The notes beneath the pieces are model-generated. The model was not told the origin of the DNA, ran no database searches, and saw nothing but the letters and a program-made list of their open reading frames with translations. From the NCBI GenBank assembly GCA_029204225.1, contig CM055099.1, positions 64,353,614 through 64,417,613 on the forward strand: DNA of 64,000 bases, in the 5' to 3' direction. The DNA is from Diphasiastrum complanatum (lineage: Eukaryota > Streptophyta > Lycopodiopsida > Lycopodiales > Lycopodiaceae). This document shows, piece after piece, positions 54,729 to 64,000 of the stretch. The stretch's first letter is position 1. Every line of letters begins with the position of its first letter. The position numbers were made by a program, and so were the translations under genes.

Positions 54729-57700
54729 GTGTGCCTCTTTACTGATGTTTTTGATGCATTTCGAACCTTTTCTTTTTTGTTGGATAGTGCGTATTTCTTA
54801 TTCTTAAGCAGTCCAGTTTATAGACTCATTTATCGTTTTGCAAAGCACGAGTGCCCTACTGCACATCATTCGAATGTCAATAGATTTATCAATAAGTAGT
54901 CAATGCAGGGTCGTGCCTGGATTCCTAATCATAATCAGATCTCTTGTGACCTGTCGTGTCAAAACATAATGACCCAAGTTAAATAGAACTACAGTAAGTT
55001 GTAACCAGATCCTGGGTACAAGGATCTGCTTGCTAACAAGACCGTGGAGTTGGAACTTGCCACTTGGAACTTAAGGTTTAGGAGTATAATTGAAATTTGA
55101 GCTCAGAGCTGATATTAGTGACTAGTATGATATGTTAGCTAGGTAGACCGTAGGACCGTAGATTCTAATTTTGTTTCAAAGTTGAAAGTTGAAGTTCAAA
55201 CTTATTTGCAATGTCGAGATCGGAGAAAAGAATAAACAAGAAGGGTATGACAATGTTTGAGAAAGCCAAAATAATTTAGGTTAGAAACTTTAAACTTAGA
55301 TTCATCATTCAACATTGAACATTCTATATGTAACATAATACATTAAATACCAAAATCAAAATTGTAAAACGGTAAACCATTAGTAATTATTGAATCCTGA
55401 TATTAGATAATCGACTAACAAACTACAGTTAACTTCAGGAAGCAGAAATCAGAATCCATAATATATCATGATTCATAACATAATAGTAAATACATATGCT
55501 AGGTGCCTCATGAGGCCGGTCACCAATGTAATGCCACATGCGACATGTCTGATGATAAATCATGATATGTATAATGTAAACAACTCAAGAGTCAATGCGC
55601 ATTACAACTACTATGATCTATCTACAGAGTCCAGACTACTAGTAAGTAGTAACTAATCTACAATGTACATTGAGCACTCTAAGCTCGCCTACGCCTGAGT
55701 CTCCTCCTACTTGCTGGTGCTGTGGAGCCTGCTGTGGTCTCTCGAGTGGCAGCTGCGAAATCCTCATCGGAGGTAGAGGTATGATGCCCCTCATCCTCAT
55801 GCCCGCTCTCCTCGGACTCCTCATCCACATACTCCTCCTTTGAGGACTCTGACCCTGAAGATGCTTCAGACTTAGACTCATCGTCAGGGTTGTGAGCACG
55901 GGAGCTCGTACCCTCTCCTGCCCTCCTCCTGGGCTCTGCTCGAGTGATAGGTCTTGCACACAAGGAGGGACAAACGTATTATTGCCCGCAAATTAGTAAA
56001 TTACAATAATTAGTTTGAACTTCAAAAATTTAATTCAAGACCTTAGAGTCTACTCAGTCTAGACAATTCAAGACCTTAGACAAGTGACACACTATCAACT
56101 TTGAACTGACAACTTACAAGCCTGAAGCATGCAATGCCATTGGTCAAGTTGTCAACCGAATAGCAAGTACTAAGCGCTAAATCCTAATTTCTCACCTGCA
56201 CTCTGCATGGCCTCCTCATGGAGGAATGCGTACACGTCCTCCTTTGCCTGGTCTCTTGGTGGTAAATTTGGAACCTATGCCACATTGATTTCATCGGGAT
56301 TAACCTACGCACATGTCACAATGCACATTGAAGTCAAGAGAAAATTTCGAGGGCCGACAAAAGTTAAAATTTAGCTATGATCTATCTAGTATCTACTAAC
56401 TGGGATTACATGTTAGAAATCATAATATATGGCTTACTTGGATAGGCTCTGCGGTGGTCTGGAGTCTACCCAAAAGTCTCAGGTTGGCGTGTACGTACAC
56501 CAACCTCTCCAACTGTGCAAAAGAGAGTTGATTACTCTTCTTCGTGTGAATCAGGGAATGGACACTCCAGTTTCTCTCACAAGCGATTGCAGTGCTGTCC
56601 TGTGAGAGAATCCTCATGGCAAGGAGACGCAATTTCGGGACATCAATCCCAAACTTTGACCACCATGACACGGGTCGCAGTTGGCCTGAATCACAGTTTC
56701 CCATGCAAGTTATGCAAGTAAATAAATGCAATTACCAAGTTATTAGTTAGTAGTTAGTAGTTACCAGTAACCAGCAATGTGATTGAGTAATTGTGCAGTA
56801 AAATGTGAAGTTTAAACTGTAATGGACCATGGTTAGTTTATTATCGTCTCTCAAAAGCGCCAGGCTAGTGGCGAACTCCAAGGTCTCCTCCCTGAAATTT
56901 TGGAGCTCATCCAGCAGGTTAGCCTGCTCGCGTACATCAGGATAAACTCGGGAGATATAGGCATACCAGCCATCCCTGAGCTCCCTATTTGTGTACTGCT
57001 GCTCACTCCTCCAAAGTGGATGGAGTATGTGGGCCATGGCATGCAGGGGCCTATGAAGCAACTCCCACCTGCTCTGCCAAAGGAGCCGGACCTCCTCAAG
57101 CCTGCAAGACACATTAATAATTATAGTACCACTACATTTGAAATTTGAATCTTGAATCTTCAATCATGAATGTGGAATGTCAATTGATTTAAAGATGATT
57201 CAAACATTAGTTACAACTTACTACTTACTAACCTAGAACTTAGAAGCTAGTACCTACTACCAACTAGTAACTAGTAAGGCTTAAGTAATAAGCGTTGACG
57301 ATATACCTCTCTAGGCTAATGGTCGTGCAAAGACTCAACTGCTCACCCAGCCTATCCATGAACTCATACAAGAGGCCTAATGTGCAGCCCTCTCGATCTG
57401 TAAGGCGCAGGACAATGTAGATAGGCTATAGGCCCACCACAATGGATCGTGCCTCATCCCAAAATGCACTCGACATAATGGTCCGCTCGAATCTCTTAGC
57501 GCTGGGCTCCTGTGATGTCCCCCGCTGTGCCCACTCAATGGCAACAACCATCTGCCTCAATCTGCCTCAAGCCCTGATGAACTTTGAGCAGTTGTGCCAA
57601 GACCAAGAACATAAATGCAAACTTACATAGGGCACAAGTGACAAGTTCAGAGTTTCTGACAACACAGTACATGCATGAATCATGATGCATTGCATTGAAC

Positions 57701-60700
57701 AATCAAGAGTAGGTGCATTGAACATTCAGTGCTCGCAAAGTTACAAACTACAATAGCCATCAGCTTAAAGTTACAAAGTTCAAACTATAGTAGTCCATGG
57801 GCCATTACTTACCAACAAAAGCGCACTCAAATTTGAGTTGCAACTTGCATACCTGGTGGGGGCAGGTCTTAAGACATCCAAGGTGGACTGTCTCCTAAAC
57901 ATGGTTAGGACCCTGGGCCTCTTGGTGACGAATCTTGAGCACCTCCGCAATCCATGGTATCTTGGCCACATCCTCGATCAACAAGTCCAGGCAATGTGCA
58001 GCACAAGGTGTCCAAAAGATGTGGGGGTAGGTCTTATTAACGAGCCTACCCATGGAGACGTAGTTTGACGCATTGTCTGTGTTGACCTGTACAACCATAC
58101 AGTGCAATGTTGAATGTGCATGGCATTGGAATTCCGAATTCAAGTGAACCATAATGCATTGTTAATCAATCGCCATAATCCATTGAACATTAACATTTAC
58201 AAATTACCATTATACTATATAGTATAATATATATATTATATACCTGTACAACGTGTTGTGGTCCCACCTTCTCAATGACAGCTCGACTGTGTGTGAACAT
58301 GTACTTGCTTGTGACTGCCTCCCCAGAGGTGTCGATGGATCTGAGAAACATCGTTCCCATGCATGAAGACACCAAGATATTCAATATGTGGCGCCTCCTC
58401 GTATCGCTCCAATCATCAGATATGATGGTGCAACCATACCTAGTTCACAGGTGACAAGTCACATGTCACATTGCAGTGTTGCACAAAACAAGATCCGAGA
58501 TTGTAAATTGCAATTCAAATTTCAATTTTCATGGCAAGTTGCAACCCTGAGCCCTCAATGATAAATGATCATTTGAAAATTGACAAGAGTGATTCATGAT
58601 TAAACATATTACATAAATAGCTAATAGTTATTAATAAGTAAGTTGTAATAAGTATGAAATGCCACCACAATCATACAATGTATGAAAAGTTTGAAAACTA
58701 ATAGTACAATGTACATACTACATATCAATGATCATAGAGTCTTTAAAGTTTAGAGTGCATAAAGTTAAAAGGATAGTAGTACGTACTGGGCCCATGCCTT
58801 CCTGAGAGGCTCTAGCTTCTGGTCAATAGAAGCTAGCTCATCAAGAAGCCCCTTCATCCTCAAATGCTCACAAAATGGCCTCGGCCACACCTGCCCAATC
58901 GCACTCACTGCACTTGTTAGGGACCCAACTCCCTTGGGGTCCCAACCCCAAACTTGAGACTGGACGATGATTGGGCCTGTAGACTTGACCGGTGACTCGT
59001 GAACCTGCATGGTTGCCAGGTGTCATGATCTAGGTGTGCACATGGCTTGGAGTCTCTCTCCTTGGAGGTATACAAGGGGAGGAGGACTTATCTGCCATCC
59101 ATTCTGTCTACCTAGGAGGAGGTGGATGGAGAACGTGTGTGCATGGCCAGGATGTATGCTAGCTTGAGGCAAGAGATGGCTGAGAGCCTAGGCATCAGGA
59201 CGGTTTTGGAACGGCCATTCAGAAACCCAACTGGAATGCAACATTCCTGAGCAGTGCATCTATGCAATGTATATGTGCTCAAGGGACTTTTGTGGGTATT
59301 TTCCAATGGTGGGAATGCATTTTCCTGCCATGCAGTTACCTACATCTTAACGGCATAGTTTCATATGGGCCATGAGGATCTATTTTTTATGAAGACAATT
59401 ACTTTATTCATTCCAGGGCCTTAGTAAAATTTTTGATGCCTTGTGTGATAGGTTTGTTTGAAGCTTAGTTGCCCGTTCCGGAACCTGACCAAAAAAATAA
59501 TTTTAAAAAAACGTATTTTTTTAGCAAAGAAAAACCAGCGATACTGAGTGGAGATCTGATGGCTTGATAACCATCCAGAAATGTGCGGAGACTGCACACA
59601 ATGCCATCACCTGACATGGTTTTCAGGATGACAACCATCGAGGGATAGATATGCGCGATTGAGACAACCATCCAGGCATGCGATTTGGACAACCATCCAG
59701 TTCTGTGCTTTCTTTGTTGTAGAATCATCAATTTATTGATACTTATTGCTACTTTCGGACGTTCTTTATGGTATGTTTTGAATTTGTTCATCATGTGCAT
59801 AATATGTGAAAAATTTCAAGACATTAGGTAAGGGCGGTGCCACACTAGCATGATAATGGATTACCCACATCAAATACAGGGAACCAAAAATGAGGACGAC
59901 TAAGGAGTCCTCACTGTGGTGGCCAGGCTTCCAGCTCCAATTGATTCTGACTAGATAAACCGACAGAACAAGATTTTCAAAAAGAACTCTACTCATTTCT
60001 TGCATATCAAGATGTGTCCCTCACAAAGAAGCCAGATGCGGCCACGTGCCTCTTTCTTTATATTTTGAAAAAAAATCGTTCCAACCCAGTACGTTCCGAC
60101 CCAAAAGGGTCGGAACGGGTTTCTAAGGTTTGAAGTTTAGGCTGTAGCTCTGAACAAAAGCCTTGGTAGGTCGTTGACAATCTTAATGAAAAAGAACCGG
60201 ATTGATGTGGCGCTCCTCCACTCATGTTTCTCCATAAAAGTGTTCTCATGTTCAGGAGTTCCAGTTGTTCTTTTGTTTCCATTTTTTGGCGAATATGCAA
60301 AACATGTACAATGGTGTAAAATTTGAAGTACTAAGGCTGTAAAACTTCTAAAGACTGCACTGATGTATGATCATCCCCTGTTAGGCAGCATGATGTTAGG
60401 TGTTTTGAGACATGAAGGCACTAAATAGCCTTTCATTGTGGACTAATTAAGTTGTACTACTGTCATCTACATGTTGCAAATTGAAGTTTGCATTTCATCA
60501 AGAAAACTGTTTGTTTTTGTGAAGATATATGTGATTCTAGCAGGTTTTTTCGCCATAAGCTATTCAGGTTCCACTATTCTAAGTGGCACATCAATGAGAA
60601 TTGTGTCACCTAGTAAGCTTCAGATCTGCAAGGACCTGTCATGCATGTGGAACTGTTCGTGCTTTCCATGTGACAAAAAATGTTGTGTAGTTCATATAGT

Positions 60701-62491
60701 TCTTGTTTTGGATTTTTGGATTGCATTTTTAGATTCAAAATTTTGGGCATTGTTCATATAGTTCTTGCTTTGGATTTTTGGATTGCAATTTTAGATTCAA
60801 AATTTGGGCATTTGGCTTGAGGTTGGTCTTGAATCACATCCCATCTGTATGTTTTCACGCTATATGAACGTGCTTTTTCAGATAGTGGAAAAAGTACTGG
60901 AAGCATGTGGCAACAACTTGGAATCGGCTATCAAGAGTCTGAGCGATTTATGCCTGTTCAGTGCCTCTGATTCAAGATCCATATTGCATGCTACTGATCA
61001 ATCACCCATCAGTAAGATGATGCTAAAAATCTTGAAAGTCATTATAAGTTCACTTGGGGAACTTTTAGCATAGAAGCATCGAATCTGTGTGGGTTTTGAG
61101 CTGGTTATGATGGTATGGTCTCAAAATTTTTGTGCATAAATGTACCATAATCTGCCTGGACCATCTTTTATGTTACAGCTTTCTGGTGGTTGCAGTTTCC
61201 ATGTTTTGATCCAACAAAATTCTTTTTGAGTTGGCGACAAAACCCTTTGGCGTAATTTCGGCTCATACATTTGTAGTAGGGAGCTTGTTATGTTCTTTGG
61301 ATCGATACATTATTGGATCACCTACTTTTGGTTTATACTTTATGATTTGTCAAGTAGAATAATCTAAGAAGTGTGAGTCTCTTGAAGTAGCTGAAGTATA
61401 TACTACCTTGAATTTTTGATGTGCGCTGTATAACATCGGGTAGTGTAGCATTTGTAATGGTATTACAGCACTAGGATAGGGTTTGAACCATGTTGTTTTG
61501 GTTTCATATGTTTTTATCTTAACTGCTCTCTATCAGGTGATTCTGAGCAGCCTTCAATCTCGCAGTCAACAGTTTTGGAGAATGCGTTGTCAAGTGAAGC
61601 GCCACCAACTGCTGCAACTGAGAGAACAGAATGGGTAGAGCACCTTGTTCAAGAAATGCTGCATGCTTCTGACCTTGATGATGCTCGAAATCGTGCAACG
61701 AGAGCTCTGGAGACATTTGAAAAGACTCTTTCATGCAGGGCTGGTATTGTGCTCGAGGCTCTCCAGAAGGTAAGAGAATCTTGACAACTGTAGTATGGTT
61801 ATGTTAATTTGAAGATAAATGAAATTGGGATGTCTATAGAAGCACATGGGTAGCTGTTTTATGTCTCAAGAATGCTACATGCACATGTTGCAGGAAAATG
61901 CATCACTCAAAGAGCAATTGCAAGTTATGCTTCGAGACAATCAAATACTAAAACGTGCTGTTGGCATTCAACATGAGAAGCAATTAGATCATGCTGCAAA
62001 GTCCCAGGAATTACAGCAGCTGAAGCAGCTTCTTACACAGTATCAAGAACAGCTTCGCACACTGGAGGTGTTCATTTATTCTGCCTTGTACTCTTGGTGC
62101 AGTGATCATTTTCTAGCACATGGGAAAGCAAGAAACTTTGTTTCCTGAAGTTTGATGATCAATTTAATTATACATACGTCAAGACTTTCATATGAGGCTT
62201 ATAGGTGATGTGATATTCACAAGAATGCATAACAACAAATTTCAAATTTTAGAAAGAGGGGTCAAGTTTTTGTTTTTTTTGGTTGTCAAGTGTACATCTA
62301 AATTTTAAGCTGAACCAAACTAGCGCTGGAGCTGATAAATAAGTGGGATAAGATCTTGAGTTGAAAATTCTTCTTCTTATTAAAAAAATCTATTTTTCAT
62401 GCAGATAAACAATTATGCACTTACCTTGCATCTTCGCAAGGCTCAAGAAGGAAGTTCAATTCCAGGTCACTTTCATCCCGATGTTTTCTGA
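54486..62491 (+). CDS. CUE-domain (ubiquitin-binding) protein, complete gene, five exons
   Basis: Exons 54486-54728, 60882-61011, 61537-61769, 61894-62067 and 62405-62491 join without a stop into 288 residues. The start MSAVVCGKRSLFDEL, the SPPIAKRLRCS segment and the end SIPGHFHPDVF are characteristic of a conserved land-plant CUE protein. The CUE domain spans about residues 70-110 (LRSLFPEMEEQIVEKVLEAC, GNNLESAIKSL), crossing the first splice junction; CUE domains bind ubiquitin. From about 145 a helical stretch (TEWVEHLVQEML) leads into a long Gln/Leu-rich coiled coil in exon 4 (residues about 203-260), which suggests oligomerisation. Splice sites are canonical (CAG|GTGTGC, TTTCAG|ATAG, ATCA|GTAAGA, TATCAG|GTGA, AAG|GTAAGA, TTGCAG|GAAA, GAG|GTGTTC, TGCAG|ATAA). 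Intron 1 is 6153 bp and contains a hAT relic. Confidence 0.9.
55670..59010 (-). pseudogene. hAT-superfamily transposase gene in CUE intron 1
   Basis: From 59010 down: a segment ending LEPLRKAWAQ; exon 58439-58244 with YGCTIISDDWSDTRRRHIL (DUF659 start) joined by consensus splice sites to NTDNASNYVSMGR, FWTPCAAHCLDLLIED; LRPAPTRYAS; FERTIMSSAFWDEARSIV followed by a TAG near 57430; REQANLLDELQNFREETLEF; and the dimerisation region SQDSTAIACERNWSVHSLIH (about 56560). A Glu/Ser-rich acidic tail lies at 55963-55679. It is antisense to the host gene. Several exons survive, but the in-frame TAG and missing zinc finger start argue against activity. Confidence 0.75.
59472..60119. mobile_element. Second CGTTCC-ended inverted-repeat element
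   Basis: Left end CCCGTTCCGGAACCTGACC and right end GGGTCGGAACGGG are imperfect inverted repeats 648 bp apart. At the right end CGTTCCGACCC and GGGTCGGAACG (60092-60117) form a perfect 11 bp stem. Length and motif match 5936-6577. The interior differs, with no GGACGC core. Confidence 0.45.
60691..60813. repeat. 62 bp tandem duplication in CUE intron 1
   Basis: 60691-60752 and 60753-about 60813 repeat TTCATATAGTTCTTG and GATTTTTGGATTGCA with only three or four differences; it lies about 70 bp before the exon 2 acceptor. Confidence 0.9.
60882..61011 (+). CDS. CUE gene exon 2
   Basis: 130 bp after TTTTTCAG, beginning IVEKVLEACGNNLE and completing the CUE domain; ends one base into a Ser codon before GTAAGA. 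Confidence 0.9.
61537..61769 (+). CDS. CUE gene exon 3
   Basis: 233 bp; its GT completes the Ser codon, then DSEQPSISQSTV, TEWVEHLVQEMLHASDLDD and GIVLEALQK before GTAAGA. Confidence 0.9.
61894..62067 (+). CDS. CUE gene exon 4
   Basis: 174 bp, 58 codons, all coiled-coil-forming (ENASLKEQLQVML, LQQLKQLLTQYQEQLRTLE), phase 0 at both ends. Confidence 0.9.
62405..62491 (+). CDS. CUE gene exon 5
   Basis: 87 bp: INNYALTLHLRKAQEG and the conserved ending HFHPDVF, TGA at 62489-62491. Confidence 0.9.
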   Translation: MNNYALTLHLRKAQEGSSIPGHFHPDVF

Positions 62492-64000
62492 TCTTTGCCA
62501 TAAACTTGTAAATTCTTTGACCAATAAGAGTACAGGTTTGTGGAGCTGTTAAGCAGACTCTGCTAATGTCTTACATCTAATGAGCAAAAGGTTTTCAAAC
62601 GTTGCTGGTCGAGAAAGGCTGATATAGTGGCTTCACTTAATGTGTGCGACTGGAAAGTTAGTAAATTTCGTCAATTCTAGTAGAACTACCGAAATTGTTT
62701 TTGGAATAACGAAGACTATTGGTTACTTTTTCCTGACTCCTATTGTTGCACTATATTCGCATCATTGGCAAGCTGAGAGTGATGAACATATATTGCACAG
62801 GTTCTCCTTCAAGTTGTCTTTTTATTGATGTGATCTTGAGTTATATAGTTTGTTTCCAAGGTTACAGAAAGTTGGGTGCAAAGTAGTTGTCTCAGGTAGT
62901 TGAATGTTGCAAGATGGTAAGCTTATATATAACAGACCACAATTGTAAAGTGCGCCTTCTCAATCTAGTTTGATTTCTTTTCTCCTCATTGTATATTTGA
63001 GCTACTAGGCTGAATTTCATATGTTTGATCAATTCTTGTAAGTAAATGTATTTACATTTGAAAATTGCACATGTTAAATGGCTCCATTTTTAAGGTAAAA
63101 ATTTTATATTCGTATTCGTAAATATTGCACGCTTTTGAGGTTGCACAAAAATCATTTATTGGTTCACAAACTTTTGTGCCTTCACAACTGCAATCCAACC
63201 ATAGGAGTTACTTAGCATATGCCATGCAATGCAGGATAGAGATTATGGTTTAAGACTTCCAAGTCCTTTGTGGGTGGACTTTTTGAGTGGATCAGTTGAA
63301 ATGATTTTGCTATTCTTGTCTTCACTACACAAAAAACATATTGGAACATTGATCAAACAAAGAAATCCATAATTTTCTGTATGGGTTCAGCGGTTATAAC
63401 CAAGTAAATATTTCTCAAAATGATGAATATAAAGAGCCATTTGCTACCTAATAAGATACCCATGCACATAGATTAAGGCCATGGTGCAATGCTCCAGCAC
63501 TTTCCAGCAAGTAACACGTTATTCCTATAAGGAATTGTGTATGCATGTATATAAAGTTGTCTCTTGATTTGTGTGTGCACTCGTGGATACATCCATTTTG
63601 GATGTTGAATGGTGTTCCTAAAATGTTGATCAAAAACTTGGCCAAGTTTTCAATAATGGTCATCCACAACATGGTGGTTGACGATGTCTAGGCACGAAAT
63701 CACAACAAATTCAAGGTAATCATGAATGAAATGAAATATATGAATTTGCACTCAACATCTTCTTTTTGGGTGTCGCTTTAAAATAAGTACAATGTACTAT
63801 GTAGATGCATTGAATGTTGTGTCATCAAATAAGATACTCTATCAATAATGAACTCTGGAGGCTAGCTTATCAAACTAGGAATAAATACTTATGCATAGTA
63901 ATGGGATGTTAGACCTATCTATAAAGTCAATACAAAACAAAATCTATTTCAAATTGTCGAAGGCTTGGAAGTATAATGCATGCCAAGTTCTTGGTGCCTA
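62492..64000. other. Downstream of the CUE gene, no further gene seen
   Basis: AT-rich 3' flank. Poly(A) signal variants such as AATAAG (about 62523) follow the stop. No coding motif on either strand to the right edge. Confidence 0.5.

Noticed and set aside
1-64000. CRISPR array, bacterial operons or origins
   Set aside because: No regularly spaced identical repeats with unique spacers; gene structure is eukaryotic with introns.

Overview
The window looks like a piece of a large, repeat-rich nuclear genome of a land plant. The evidence is spliceosomal GT-AG genes with plant-type products, a telomere-type (TTTAGGG)3 box in a (GA)n leader, Ty1/copia elements with an initiator-tRNA-Met primer site, a gypsy derivative with the TGGCGCCGTTGCC primer site, a hAT transposase and tRNA-derived SINE-like pieces. 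The unusual LINE family and multi-kilobase introns full of transposons would fit a fern or another seed-free plant, but that is inference only.

Three host-type genes stand out. (1) A phytanoyl-CoA dioxygenase (PhyH) family gene on the minus strand: three exons (26951-26953 start, 13619-13779, 10669-10809) join in phase across introns of about 13.1 kb and 2.8 kb; the catalytic 3' exons are not seen here. (2) A complete CUE-domain gene on the plus strand, five exons from 54486 to 62491 (288 residues), whose 6.15 kb first intron holds a degraded hAT transposase gene in antisense. (3) An intronless, divergent centromeric-type histone H3 homologue on the minus strand (47359-47916), with a proline/serine-rich C-terminal extension. 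It shares a compact G-box-rich intergenic region with an unidentified plus-strand transcription unit at 48.5-49.5 kb. A small putative gene lies at 0.86-1.2 kb.

The rest is mobile DNA, layered in time. 2-10 kb: three LINE copies; one is split by a 565 bp solo LTR with perfect 5 bp target duplications. 14-24 kb (inside PhyH intron 1): a minus-strand copia (A) sits in a LINE fragment and is itself split by a nearly complete plus-strand copia (B, 16127-22141) with TSD GCTTC. 27-36.8 kb: copia fragments in both orientations. 37.7-45.8 kb: a minus-strand copia (G) split by a gypsy-derived non-autonomous element (H, 40349-43530) and by a 1.13 kb hairpin (foldback) element at 38455-39588. 50-52 kb: copia and gypsy ends.

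Small repeats recur: GC-rich GGACGC/GCGTCC islands, a roughly 640 bp family with CGTTCC-rich inverted ends, (GA)n microsatellites and tandem duplications of 50-330 bp. All alignments and splice joins were made by eye; no search was run.
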